NCBI GenBank assembly: GCA_020721175.1
Contig: DYNH01000004.1
Location: 1-32,132 of the forward strand
Source: Trichlorobacter lovleyi
GTDB taxonomy: Bacteria; Desulfobacterota; Desulfuromonadia; Geobacterales; Pseudopelobacteraceae
Length of the DNA stretch: 32,132 nucleotides
Direction of reading: 5' to 3'
Shown in pieces: positions 1-9,506 of this stretch. Numbering within the stretch: the stretch's first letter is position 1; each line of letters begins with the position of its first letter. The notes beneath the pieces were generated by a model. The model was not told the DNA's origin. It did not search any database and saw only the letters and a program-made list of their open reading frames with translations. Position numbers and translations under genes: made by a program.

Positions 1-94
1 GCTTCCAGAATTGCAAGTTATCCAAAGATTCGGCCAGAAGTTTTTCATCAGGCAAAGCGGTAAGATATTCTGAAGCCAGCAGATACTTTATCAG

Positions 95-2596
95 CTACCC
101 TTTTTTCACAATCGGCAACCTTACTCTGAAGGCAGTTCCCTTGTCTGTCTCTGATTCTACAGCAATACTGCCGCCATGTTCTTCAATAATCTGACGGGTT
201 ATGGAGAGTCCAAGACCTGTGCCAGCGCCCTTACGGGTGAAAAAAGGCTCAAAAATCAGTGGCAGATCAGCATCAGGGATGCCATGGCCTGTATCATTTA
301 TGGTGATTACAATATCGTTTTGATCATACTCAAGATTAATTGTAATCATACCGCCTGCCTTCAACGCTTCCAGGGCATTTTTAAGCAGATTAAGGAAGGC
401 CTGACGAAGTTTTTCCGCATCTATCATGCAGTCTGGCAGACGTGTACTGTTTACATTCAGGGTGATTCCGTTTCTAAAGAATTGGTGTTGCATGAGCATG
501 GCAACATCTTTAACAGCTTCACCCGGATCTGCCTCTTTGAAGTGTGGACGTGGCGGTGCGGCAAAGGTCAGAAGCGCAGATATCAGACGTTCCATCCGCT
601 CTATTTCTGCCATAGCCTTGGATAGCATTTTACGGTCTGCTTCTGACAACTGGGCACGGTCATGCAGATCATCCAGCAGCAGTGAGATGCCGGTAAGAGG
701 ATTCCGTATCTCATGTGATATACCGGCGGCAAGTTTTCCAAGTGAAGCCAGTCGTTCCAATCTGACGGTCTCTTCCCGTAACTCCTCTCGCAAGGTTTCA
801 TCACGCAGGGTAACAGTCAGGCCCTGCTCAGTGCCGCAACCAATCGGAAAAATACCTACATCAAAGTGGTGTTTTCTTCCTTTCAGCTCTTTTTTCAGCG
901 GCTCCCTGCCATAACCGGTTCCAACTGTCATCACCTGGGCAATTCTTGAAGGCAGAGGCTCCCAACCTTCAAACACAGAGGCATAAAAACTTCCCATGGG
1001 CCAAACCCTTCCCAGGAATGTATTAGCTGTACTGTTGCGGTAGGTAAGTTCTCCATTAGCAGCAAAGGTAGTGATTGCGCTTGATATACTTTCCAGAACA
1101 CTTTCCTTGAAGTTGCGTTCATCCAGTATTGCCTGTCTGGACTCCCGCAGTTGTTCAAGTGTAGTAACAAGATTAGCCTTGCGTTGTTCCAGTTCGGCAA
1201 CCATCACGTTGAATGAAAGTGCCAGTTCAGACAGCTCATCCCCCCCTTTTATAATAACAAGACTGCCAGTTTCACCGTTTGCCAGTTTTCTTGCCCCTTC
1301 ATTAAGCAGTTGCAATGGACTGGTGATACCTCTGGCCAGTAACCAGGCGGCAAGTGCGGCAGTCAAGGCGGTCAGTGAGATAAAAATTGTACTTTTATGC
1401 AGATAATCCTTAAGTTTTCTGGCTATCAGATGACTGCTGACATTGGCCTGCTGCTGAAGCTGGTCAACCTGATAGCCGATCGTAATTCCCCCAAATATTC
1501 CATATTTTTTATAATGCCCCGTGTCATAGATGATCGGGGCAAATGCCATAATCTTGCGTGCCTTTCCAACGTTTGTCAGTTCAACAATGCCATCTTGATG
1601 TTTTCTCACCAATTTAAGGGTTTCAGGATAGTTAGGGTGTATAAAACCGGCATGTTCAAGGTTGTACGGTATGTTACCTTCATCAATATCTTTTGGTGTT
1701 GATTTTGTGCTGTACGGGGGTACCAGACGCCCATTTTTATCTACACCACGAATATCCCAATACTTGGGGTGTGTTATAATCCAGCCTTCATCATCAAAAA
1801 GGAATGCGTAGTTGCCACTTTTGTATGATGGAAATATTGTAGAAAAATGAGGGCTGGGATCTATATGCTGTGTAAATTCCATCAGGTGGCGATGGTTTAG
1901 TGAGATGACAAAGGCACCTTTGAATTTACCTTTGTCAGTAAACATGGGGGTTCCAAATCTTATGACGCCTTCATAGCGTCTGCCCAGTGCATTTTCAGGT
2001 TCCAGTGCACCGGCAAGCTGCTGCTCTTTGTTTATATGAAATCCGGTCAAGTGTGTAACATGTATCTGCCCCTTCTCAAGCTTCCTGATCTCATTAAAAT
2101 AGGTCTCACTTTTGTATTCTGTTTCTGATGGATTTGAGACATTGCGAAGTTTTGATTGAGGTAGAAAATGACCATCCTTAAGCACCAGAGTTTCCTTGCC
2201 GTTTGCATTTATAAGAGCAAACGAACTGTAAATCGGAATCATCTCCCGAAATTCTGCAAACCTTCCCTTTGAGACAAGCCGTCTTTCCCAAACCTCGCTT
2301 CGCTGCTGTTTCCAGAATGAAAGCAACATTTGCCGGTTATCAGTAAAACCGCTCAGAAATCTGAGATCATCCTCACGGCGATACAGATATTCTGCTATGC
2401 TGTCAGCCACCTGGCGTGCTCGCATCTGCAGCCCTTCTGTTGCCTGTTTCTCTGCATTGCTTCCTATTTCAACTGCCAGACGTTTCCGAACCTGCTCTAG
2501 TTCTGAAAACAGAAACAGAGATGCAGCCAGAAGAGGCAGCAATGCAATGATCAATGACGCGATAAGAAATTTTTTGAAAATAGTAGGTCTGATCAT
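95..2596 (-). CDS. Sensor histidine kinase (N-terminal TM, Cache-like sensor region, HAMP, PAS-like, HisKA, HATPase_c)
   Basis: 833-aa ORF. N-terminal TM, long extracytoplasmic region, second TM, HAMP-like segment (ITSPLQLLNEGARKLANG), H-box GISHEIRNPLTGISLLL, N-box FLNLLKNALEAL, G-boxes DTGHGIPDADLPLIFEPFFTRKGAGTGLGLSI. Confidence 0.93.
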   Translation of the reverse strand: MIRPTIFKKFLIASLIIALLPLLAASLFLFSELEQVRKRLAVEIGSNAEKQATEGLQMRARQVADSIAEYLYRREDDLRFLSGFTDNRQMLLSFWKQQRSEVWERRLVSKGRFAEFREMIPIYSSFALINANGKETLVLKDGHFLPQSKLRNVSNPSETEYKSETYFNEIRKLEKGQIHVTHLTGFHINKEQQLAGALEPENALGRRYEGVIRFGTPMFTDKGKFKGAFVISLNHRHLMEFTQHIDPSPHFSTIFPSYKSGNYAFLFDDEGWIITHPKYWDIRGVDKNGRLVPPYSTKSTPKDIDEGNIPYNLEHAGFIHPNYPETLKLVRKHQDGIVELTNVGKARKIMAFAPIIYDTGHYKKYGIFGGITIGYQVDQLQQQANVSSHLIARKLKDYLHKSTIFISLTALTAALAAWLLARGITSPLQLLNEGARKLANGETGSLVIIKGGDELSELALSFNVMVAELEQRKANLVTTLEQLRESRQAILDERNFKESVLESISSAITTFAANGELTYRNSTANTFLGRVWPMGSFYASVFEGWEPLPSRIAQVMTVGTGYGREPLKKELKGRKHHFDVGIFPIGCGTEQGLTVTLRDETLREELREETVRLERLASLGKLAAGISHEIRNPLTGISLLLDDLHDRAQLSEADRKMLSKAMAEIERMERLISALLTFAAPPRPHFKEADPGEAVKDVAMLMQHQFFRNGITLNVNSTRLPDCMIDAEKLRQAFLNLLKNALEALKAGGMITINLEYDQNDIVITINDTGHGIPDADLPLIFEPFFTRKGAGTGLGLSITRQIIEEHGGSIAVESETDKGTAFRVRLPIVKKG

Positions 2597-2726
2597 ATAT
2601 AAACCTGAATAAGAAGATAGTGTGGCCAGAGGTTAAAAGGTTTTTCTTGCCCATTATCAATGTCGTAATTAGTATCTGCTTTATAAACAGTCTGTAAACT
2701 GAATGCTATCAGGAAATGAGTCATAA

Positions 2727-4574
2727 ATGGGATATAAAAATCTTCAGGAGACGGTGCGGGATTTGGAATATCACGGCATGTTGAGAAGGATTAATGTGCC
2801 TGTTGATCCTTACCTTGAGGTAGGGATGATACAACGCAGGGTTTACCAGGCAGGCGGTCCGGCCTTGCTGTTTACCAATGTTAAAGGTTCAGATTTTCCG
2901 ATGCTTGGCAATCTCTTTGGGACCCTCGAACGTACCCGTTTTATCTTCCGTGATACCCTGCGTACAATCGAAACCCTTGTCAAGTTGAAGGTTAACCCTT
3001 TCCAGTTACTGAAAACCCCTGGTAATCTGCTAAAGGTACCACTTGGGGCATTACATCTGCTCCCCAGGTCTGTCACGGCAAGTCAGGCTCCGTCTCTGGC
3101 ATTTAAAACCATCCTGTCCAGATTGCCTCAACTTGTTTCATGGCCAAAGGATGGCGGCGCATTTGTAACTCTGCCCCAAGTGTATAGTGAAAGTCCATTT
3201 AAACCAGGTTTTGCAAAATCAAATATCGGGATGTACCGTGTACAGATATCAGGAAACTGCTATCAGCAGGACAAGCAGGCCGGATTGCATTATCAGATTC
3301 ATAGAGGGATAGGGGTACATCATCAGGAGGCTATCAGCAGAGAGGAACGGTTGAAGGTTAATGTCTTTATAGGGGGATCACCGGCCATGTCTGTTGCAGC
3401 AGTAATGCCACTTCCGGAAGGAATGCCGGAACTTTCCTTTGCAGGTCTGCTGGCGGGGCACAGAATATCAATGTCGAGGTTGAACGGACATCTGCCTGTG
3501 TCTGCGGAGGCAGATTTTTGCATTGTTGGCTCGATTGACCCATTTGCCACTCTTCCGGAAGGACCATTCGGCGACCACTTGGGTTATTACAGTCTCACCC
3601 ATCCCTTTCCATTTATTGATGTGGAGGCGGTTTATCACCGTGCTGATGCTATCTGGCCATTTACTTCTGTGGGGCGTCCGCCGCAGGAAGATACATCTTT
3701 CGGAGCCTTTATTCATGAGCTGACAGGAGAGCTGATCCCTACAGTATTACCTGGAATAAAGGCAGTTCATGCTGTTGATGCAGCAGGTGTTCATCCGTTG
3801 CTGCTAGCAATCGGTTCCGAGCGTTACACCCCTTACAACGGGGTTCAGCAACCGCTTGAGTTATTAACACAGGCCAACGCCATTCTTGGTCAGGGACAGC
3901 TTTCACTTGCCAAATATCTTCTTATTGTTGCTGAACAGGACAACCCTGATCTGGATATACATGATATTGCCGCTGTATTCAGACATCTGCTTGAAAGAAT
4001 GGATCACCGGCGAGATTTGCATTTTCATACATCTACAACCATTGATACGCTTGATTACTCTGGTTGCGGTTTAAACAGCGGTTCAAAACTGGTTATTGCA
4101 GCAGCAGGCCCAATCCGGCGTACACTTTTAACAGAATTACCGGTAGAAATACCAATGACCGCAGGTTGGTCAAAACCTGCCCTGGCCTTGCCAGGCCTGC
4201 TGCTTTTGCAGGGAACTGCTGCTAATTCTGATAACGGTGAACCAGACCAGGCACTGCAAGCGCTCTGTAATTTTTGGGAGCAGGTTCCTTTGCCTGATGG
4301 AATAGCCATGGTGGTTATAGTGGATGATAGCGAGTTCTGCAGCCGCAGTCTTGATAATTTTTTATGGGTTACTTTTACCCGTTCCAATCCTGCTTCAGAT
4401 GTATACGGTGTTGGAATCTCTGTAAGACAACGCCACTGGGGATGCAGAGGTCCAATGGTAATTGATGCCCGTATCAAGCCATTTCATGCCCCGCTGCTGG
4501 AAGAAGACCAGGCTGCTGTCAATCGTATTGAAGCCCTCGCAATACCAGGGGAGCCGCTTTATTCATTGTGGTAA
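2727..4574 (+). CDS. ubiD: UbiD family (3-octaprenyl-4-hydroxybenzoate carboxy-lyase type) decarboxylase
   Basis: 615-aa ORF with UbiD-like motifs (EGPFGDHLGYYS, VGRPPQEDTSFGAFIHELTGELIPTVLPGIKAVH) and family-typical length. Confidence 0.88.
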   Translation: MGYKNLQETVRDLEYHGMLRRINVPVDPYLEVGMIQRRVYQAGGPALLFTNVKGSDFPMLGNLFGTLERTRFIFRDTLRTIETLVKLKVNPFQLLKTPGNLLKVPLGALHLLPRSVTASQAPSLAFKTILSRLPQLVSWPKDGGAFVTLPQVYSESPFKPGFAKSNIGMYRVQISGNCYQQDKQAGLHYQIHRGIGVHHQEAISREERLKVNVFIGGSPAMSVAAVMPLPEGMPELSFAGLLAGHRISMSRLNGHLPVSAEADFCIVGSIDPFATLPEGPFGDHLGYYSLTHPFPFIDVEAVYHRADAIWPFTSVGRPPQEDTSFGAFIHELTGELIPTVLPGIKAVHAVDAAGVHPLLLAIGSERYTPYNGVQQPLELLTQANAILGQGQLSLAKYLLIVAEQDNPDLDIHDIAAVFRHLLERMDHRRDLHFHTSTTIDTLDYSGCGLNSGSKLVIAAAGPIRRTLLTELPVEIPMTAGWSKPALALPGLLLLQGTAANSDNGEPDQALQALCNFWEQVPLPDGIAMVVIVDDSEFCSRSLDNFLWVTFTRSNPASDVYGVGISVRQRHWGCRGPMVIDARIKPFHAPLLEEDQAAVNRIEALAIPGEPLYSLW

Positions 4575-4667
4575 AATAATGTGAGAACTTTTCTCCCCTT
4601 TTTCTTTTATAAATATGTGCTATGATTTACGCACTTGATTAAGACAAATTCCTCAGAGGAGGTCTGA

Positions 4668-5177
4668 ATGGCTACCACTGCCCTGGTAAAAAGCGGAGAT
4701 GTAACCACAACCGGTGGAGACCAGTTGATACAACTGGTTAGTTTTATGCTTAGCAATGAAGAATACGGTGTAGAGGTCTTGAAGGTTAGAGAGATTATCA
4801 GGATGCCTGGCATTACCAAAATGCCTAATACACCACCATATGTGGAAGGCATTATAAACTTGAGAGGCAAGGTAATTCCAATCATCTCAATGCGTAAACG
4901 TTTTGGATTATCAGAATCAGACCATGACAGTCATACCAGAATTATGGTCATGGATGTTGCAGGAGGCTTGACCGGTTTTATTGTTGATGCTGTTTCAGAG
5001 GTAATCAGAATCCACTCCAGTGAAATTCAGCCCCCACCTACCATGGTTTCGGGAAATATTGATCAGGAGTTTATTACCGGGGTTTTCAACCACTCGGACC
5101 GACTTCTGATTATTATGGATGTTGACCGGATGTTCTCTCCCCAGGAACGGGAGTATTTTGGTGGTGTAGGGGATTAG
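4668..5177 (+). CDS. cheW: Chemotaxis coupling protein CheW
   Basis: 169-aa ORF with CheW signatures (QLVSFMLSNEEYGVEVLKVREIIRMPGITKMPNTPPYVEGIINLRGKVIPIISMRKRFG); SD aggaggt upstream of ATG. Confidence 0.93.
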   Translation: MATTALVKSGDVTTTGGDQLIQLVSFMLSNEEYGVEVLKVREIIRMPGITKMPNTPPYVEGIINLRGKVIPIISMRKRFGLSESDHDSHTRIMVMDVAGGLTGFIVDAVSEVIRIHSSEIQPPPTMVSGNIDQEFITGVFNHSDRLLIIMDVDRMFSPQEREYFGGVGD

Positions 5178-5225
5178 CAATCTGCGTAAGGACAAATTTT
5201 GCGTTATCAGTTCTATATGGTCTTG

Positions 5226-5364
5226 GTAGAGGTCTCTTGCTAAAACCCTTAATTGCCTCATTTCGGCTAAAAGCCTTTCGGAATCCAGATTTTAACTGCC
5301 TGAAAAGACTGGATCCACGATAGAGGCCTTCGGCTATGACAATCTTTTTGAAAGAGCCTCGAAT
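5226..5364 (+). repeat. MITE/REP-like element, subtype 1, copy A
   Basis: Reads tagaggtctcttgctaaaa...ctttttgaaagagcctcgaat. The inner 84 nt (5279-5362) align without gaps to the reverse complement of 6916-6999 with roughly ten differences. Left end more diverged than right end. Confidence 0.75.
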
Positions 5365-5384
5365 GTTTGAATTTTTTAGAGATA

Positions 5385-5415
5385 TCCGGTGGTCTTGCTT
5401 TGCTTGACCACCGGA
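5385..5415 (-). terminator. Strong hairpin directly downstream of the flavoprotein gene (possible terminator)
   Basis: TCCGGTGGTC (5385-5394) pairs with GACCACCGGA (5406-5415): 10-bp perfect stem, 11-nt loop, 6 nt past the end of the minus-strand ORF. U-tract is weak. Confidence 0.5.
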
Positions 5416-5421
5416 ACCCGG

Positions 5422-6765
5422 CTAATTTTCAAATTGTACAATTGCTTGTGTAGCTGCCAAGTGTAACAGATATTTATTTGGTGCGAACGTACCCATTGGC
5501 TGGGTTGCGTAATTATATGCAAATAAATTATATGCTGTTGCATTGTTTTGTATTGCTATCCCAATTCCATTAATCATTTCAGCAACCTGATCATTACCTG
5601 CCAACTGGGCTCCCAATAACTTAAGGTCACTATTATCAAAAAAGAATGTCCCTCTGGTCTTGACTGCCCCGGGCAATTTTCCGGGATGTCTGTTAAATTC
5701 AGAAACTTCTACCTGAATTACGCCATAGCCGGCATCTTCGCATTGTTGTCTTGTCATACCTGCCGCAGCAAAGTAATCTCCTTTAACGGCTGTAGAAAAC
5801 AGATTTGTTATACCAACCGGACTCATTAATTTCTTTTTTCCCAATAGATTATAGGCCGCATTTCTGCCTTCTTTGGATGCAATTGAAGCCAGCCTGATGT
5901 TACTTACTTCATTTGTAAACAGGTCAATTTTAGACGCACAGTCACCAATCGCCATTATGTTGGGGTCGCTGGTACGCTGATATTCATCTACCTTGATTGC
6001 AGAACGGGAATCCAGCTCCAGCCCTGCCTCTTTTGCCAGTGATGAGTTTGGTACTGCACCAATGACAAGAAATACAATGTCGGCATCAATAAATTCACCG
6101 TTACTCAGCTTGACTTTTTGAACAGCCCCTGTGCCGCTGAAGCCCTGCACTGAAATCCCTGTCAGGACATTAATTCCATGTAATTTCATTTTTTCTTCAA
6201 TTTCTATTGAATATTTCGCTTCAAAAGCAACGCTGAGACAATATGGGGCATATTCAACAAGCGTAATTTTTTTTCCAGACAGGTGACTTATTTCATCAGC
6301 AAGTTCTACACCAATAAAACCGCCACCAACTATTACAACTGACTTGGCTGCTTCTACCTTAGCCCTTAAATCAACGGTCTTATCCAGATCCTTTTCTATT
6401 ATGTAAATGCCTTCCAAATCTATCCCTTCAAACTTGGGTTTAATCGGATTGGAGCCTGTTGCCAAAACAAGCTGATCGTAAGCTACAGGATCGTTATTTT
6501 TTAAATAGACTTTTTTTTCATCACGATTTATGGAGATTACATCATCAATCACCAATGTGGACCCCTGATCTATTATTTCAGTGTCTGCTGATAAATTATC
6601 ATTCGGGTCTTTCAGAACTCCTAATGCATATGGAATACCGCAAGGAACAGGGGCACGTCTGTTGCTTCTTATAACTGTATGTGTGACATCTTTATTAAGT
6701 TTTTTAGATGTAATTACGAAGCCTTTAGCTGCCACACCACCACCAATAACTACTACCTTGTTCAT
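5422..6765 (-). CDS. FAD/NAD(P)-dependent pyridine nucleotide-disulfide oxidoreductase, CoA-disulfide reductase / NADH oxidase-like
   Basis: Starts MNKVVVIGGGVAAKGF with GGAGG SD at 6771-6775; conserved Cys motif VPCGIPYALG; second Rossmann VVIVGGGFIGVELADE; FAD-binding IMAIGDCA. The upstream ATG at 6813 is less likely. Confidence 0.85.
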   Translation of the reverse strand: MNKVVVIGGGVAAKGFVITSKKLNKDVTHTVIRSNRRAPVPCGIPYALGVLKDPNDNLSADTEIIDQGSTLVIDDVISINRDEKKVYLKNNDPVAYDQLVLATGSNPIKPKFEGIDLEGIYIIEKDLDKTVDLRAKVEAAKSVVIVGGGFIGVELADEISHLSGKKITLVEYAPYCLSVAFEAKYSIEIEEKMKLHGINVLTGISVQGFSGTGAVQKVKLSNGEFIDADIVFLVIGAVPNSSLAKEAGLELDSRSAIKVDEYQRTSDPNIMAIGDCASKIDLFTNEVSNIRLASIASKEGRNAAYNLLGKKKLMSPVGITNLFSTAVKGDYFAAAGMTRQQCEDAGYGVIQVEVSEFNRHPGKLPGAVKTRGTFFFDNSDLKLLGAQLAGNDQVAEMINGIGIAIQNNATAYNLFAYNYATQPMGTFAPNKYLLHLAATQAIVQFEN

Positions 6766-6913
6766 AAAACCTCCATTTTCTGAATATTTAATCTGCTTGA
6801 CTATTTGATACAAGCAGTTGAAACACTGTACACTAATTTAACTAATATAAGATAATTTTAATTTAATAACAACGCCATCATTTTTTAACCTAGCATTATC
6901 AAAATTGCGTTAC

Positions 6914-7052
6914 ATATGAGGTTCTTTCAAAAAGATTGTCATCCCCGAAGGCCTCTATCGGGGATCCAGTCTTTTCAGTTGTTTAAAATCTGGATTCCGG
7001 CTTAAAGCCTGCCGGAATGACACAATTCGGGACTTTTGAAAGAGGCTCATAT
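6914..7052 (-). repeat. MITE/REP-like element, subtype 1, copy B (inverted relative to copy A)
   Basis: Terminal inverted repeats ATATGAGGTTCTTTCAAAA (6914-6932) and TTTTGAAAGAGGCTCATAT (7034-7052), 17/19 matching. Internal palindromes CCCCGA..TCGGGG and TTCCGGC..GCCGGAA. Confidence 0.85.
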
Positions 7053-7194
7053 TCAAAAGTCCCTGATACAGACTTTTTGAGTTCCGTAACATGCAGATGT
7101 TATTATTGTGTAATGGTGATATAAATCAAAGATTTATGGCAGAAATGTTGTGCGGGATTTAATAATTAGGCGAGATTTACGAACTCAAAAATAC

Positions 7195-7224
7195 AGAAAG
7201 CCCGTCGTGATAGGCGGGCTTTCT
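7195..7224 (-). terminator. Rho-independent terminator for the rpsF-rplI operon
   Basis: Minus strand AGAAAGCCCG-CC-TATCAC-GA-CGGGCTTTCT followed by GTATTTTTG; lies just after the rplI stop. Confidence 0.85.
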
Positions 7225-7247
7225 ATGAGTATACTGTCGAATTTTAC

Positions 7248-7691
7248 TTATGCGGCGGTGATGACTACCTTAAGGTTTGCTGTTACCTCAGGATGAATCT
7301 TGACTGTCACAGTATATTCTCCCACTTTTTTGATAGATTCGGCCAGTACAATTTTTTTGCGGTCAACTTCAATGTTGTTAACTTTCAGAAATGCCGCAAT
7401 CTCCATATTGGTCACAGAACCAAACAGCTTGCCTTCATCTCCGGCTTGGTGGGTGAGATTAATAGCAAGTGCCTCAAGTCTGGCAGCAAGATTTTTTGCA
7501 GCTTCAAGTGTTTTGTTCTTTTTGTATGCAAGTTGACGTTTGGTGTGTTCAAGGGCTTTTGCGTTTTTTTCTGTAGCCTCTATAGCTAATCCCTTGGGTA
7601 ACAGGTAATTGCGGGCATAGCCAGGGGCAACTTTGGTAATATCACCAATCTGCCCCAGATGTTCGATGTTTTCTTTAAGTATAACCTTCAT
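7248..7691 (-). CDS. rplI: 50S ribosomal protein L9
   Basis: MKVILKENIEHLGQIGDITKVAPGYARNYLLPKGLAIEAT is the L9 signature. Start set to ATG at 7691 with upstream gaaaggagaaat SD; the 174-aa ORF call includes a spurious N-terminal extension. Confidence 0.97.
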   Translation of the reverse strand: MKVILKENIEHLGQIGDITKVAPGYARNYLLPKGLAIEATEKNAKALEHTKRQLAYKKNKTLEAAKNLAARLEALAINLTHQAGDEGKLFGSVTNMEIAAFLKVNNIEVDRKKIVLAESIKKVGEYTVTVKIHPEVTANLKVVITAA

Positions 7692-7725
7692 TTTATTTCT
7701 CCTTTCAAGCCTGTATTTACAGGTT

Positions 7726-8685
7726 TTATTCCTGATTGTTGCGTGGAACGCGAAAATCACCCCAGTAATCAAAAATTCCTACTATGGCAACTACACCATT
7801 TAAATAGGGTTGTGTCAAAAGCAGAATTGCCAGAAAAACCTTAAGGGTTCCGCTGAAGCCGGAGCGATCGCAGTAGGTAATCAGAACAGCCAGACCTTGC
7901 ATAAAATAAAGCGCAGCCAGCACGATAAGTATGTTTAGTGCCGGTGTTGAAATTAGTGTTGTTGGAGCCAGCACAGAAAAACCTGCTATAATCAGCAGCC
8001 AGATCAATATCTCCGGTACCTTAAACTCCCGAAATTGGGGCAGGTTAAGTTCAATGGATCTACTTGTTGCCATTCTGTTAAACAAAAGCAGACTAACCAT
8101 GCTGACGAGACCTGTATTTATTGTGGCTACTGCAGGATAGATTTGGATCATCAGCTTTTTGATGGAATGCATCCCCTGTCTGATCGTTTCCATATCCTGA
8201 GCAGAAAGCCCTGCCTGCTGCTCATAAAGTTTTAATGCCTGGCTTAAACCTTCATTAATCTCTTTTTCTGCAAACAGATGGGGATTTGTACCGCTGGTAA
8301 AAGAAAAAATCGCTACCATCAATGCTGTCATTATCAAAGCAGATGCAGTTGACCAAAGTATAGAACGGGAAGGCCTGAATCCCCGTAAAGCAAATTCAGG
8401 AATCAGAAGTCCGATCAGTCCACATTGAACGGCATACCAGGCTCCAACAGGAGGGGTGAACAGCACAGCCATGAGTAACAAAGCAAGCAGGGCGGAGAAT
8501 TCGGCAGCGCCTCTGCCGCCCATAATGCGTGACAATCCCAATGGAGCTGGCGCAATAAATGCCGAGATAAAGCCGAACAAAGGGACTGCAAGGCTAGCGC
8601 TAAAGAGCAGACCCGATCCAATGGTCCCTATCAGGACGGCGACCAGTATCTGGCCGCCGTTTGGATGCTGCTGGGAGTTATCCAT
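7726..8685 (-). CDS. Polytopic membrane protein, DUF2232/YybS-like
   Basis: 319-aa ORF with several hydrophobic helices, located between rpsR and rplI, where a DUF2232 protein occurs in related genomes. Confidence 0.7.
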   Translation of the reverse strand: MDNSQQHPNGGQILVAVLIGTIGSGLLFSASLAVPLFGFISAFIAPAPLGLSRIMGGRGAAEFSALLALLLMAVLFTPPVGAWYAVQCGLIGLLIPEFALRGFRPSRSILWSTASALIMTALMVAIFSFTSGTNPHLFAEKEINEGLSQALKLYEQQAGLSAQDMETIRQGMHSIKKLMIQIYPAVATINTGLVSMVSLLLFNRMATSRSIELNLPQFREFKVPEILIWLLIIAGFSVLAPTTLISTPALNILIVLAALYFMQGLAVLITYCDRSGFSGTLKVFLAILLLTQPYLNGVVAIVGIFDYWGDFRVPRNNQE

Positions 8686-8697
8686 GTATCCCCGACG

Positions 8698-9033
8698 TTA
8701 CGGTAAAATATGTCCTGCCGCCAGCGGCAGCAGTGCCAGGTTACGGGCGCGCTTGATGGCCTCTGTTATCTCCCTCTGATGCTTTGAACAGTTACCTGAT
8801 ATCCGCCGTGGAACAATTTTGCCCCTCTCAGTAATAAAGTAACGCAGTGTTCTGGGATCCTTATAATCAATTGTGGTTTCCTTTTCAGCACAGAAACGGC
8901 ATATTTTGCGACGCTGGAATGGACGTTTCTTACGTGGTCCGCTTCCAGGGCCCCGATCATTACGAGGACCGGCAGGTCGGCCCCCCGGGCGCATGGTAGA
9001 AGGGGTTGATGTTGTAGTTGTAGCTTCGCTCAT
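8698..9033 (-). CDS. rpsR: 30S ribosomal protein S18 (Gly/Pro/Arg-rich N-terminal extension)
   Basis: [69 protein letters not shown]. Start at 9033 (MSEA) or 9039. Confidence 0.96.
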   Translation of the reverse strand: MSEATTTTSTPSTMRPGGRPAGPRNDRGPGSGPRKKRPFQRRKICRFCAEKETTIDYKDPRTLRYFITERGKIVPRRISGNCSKHQREITEAIKRARNLALLPLAAGHILP

Positions 9034-9055
9034 TGGCAATTATCCTCCAAAACTT

Positions 9056-9433
9056 TTATTCAACCGGAGCTTCTGCGGCTTCCGGAGCTTCCGTGGCTTC
9101 TGTATCTTCGATAACAGGCTTGCGTTCGGCAACCCTTTTATCAGGCTCATCGGTAATGTTTACACTTAAAAAGCGTAATACTTTTTCGTCAAGCCGGAGA
9201 CGACGCTCCAGTTCAGCCACAAGTTTGGACCCTCCGTCAAAACGCAGATAATAGTAGCGTCCACGGGGGTACTTCCTGATTGCATAAGCCAGTTTGCGGG
9301 TTCCCCAGTCATCCAGCCGATGGAAATCACCCATATAGGATGTAACCACATCTCTAACCTTGTCAGTGACCAATTTTATATCGTCTTCTGCAAGGTCCGG
9401 CTGGAGGATGAAGATAGTTTCATACTTCCTCAT
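9056..9433 (-). CDS. rpsF: 30S ribosomal protein S6
   Basis: MRKYETIFILQPDLAEDDIKLVTDKVRD...RKLAYAIRKYPRGRYYYLRFDG; Ala/Glu/Pro-rich C-terminal tail. Confidence 0.97.
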   Translation of the reverse strand: MRKYETIFILQPDLAEDDIKLVTDKVRDVVTSYMGDFHRLDDWGTRKLAYAIRKYPRGRYYYLRFDGGSKLVAELERRLRLDEKVLRFLSVNITDEPDKRVAERKPVIEDTEATEAPEAAEAPVE

Positions 9434-9488
9434 TTTGTAATCCTCCTCTTGGATCGGTTAGCCCCGGTCTCGCCCGGAGCAAGGAGTA

Positions 9489-9506
9489 GCGAACAAAAAT
9501 GTCCGC
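9489..9506 (-). promoter_or_regulatory. 5' leader hairpin of the rpsF operon (possible ribosomal-protein leader element)
   Basis: Minus strand GCGGACA-TTTT-TGTTCGC, 7 bp including one G.U; a second CTCCGG/CCGGGG stem follows before the rpsF SD. Confidence 0.35.

Noticed and set aside
426-914. 162-aa plus-strand ORF opposite the histidine kinase
   Set aside because: Antisense shadow of a confident kinase-coding region; Ser/Arg-rich composition and no recognisable family.
9059-9110. Repetitive GCTTC(C/T)GG...GCTTC tract at the rpsF 3' end
   Set aside because: Explained by the Ala/Glu/Pro-rich C-terminal tail of S6; low-complexity coding, not a separate element.
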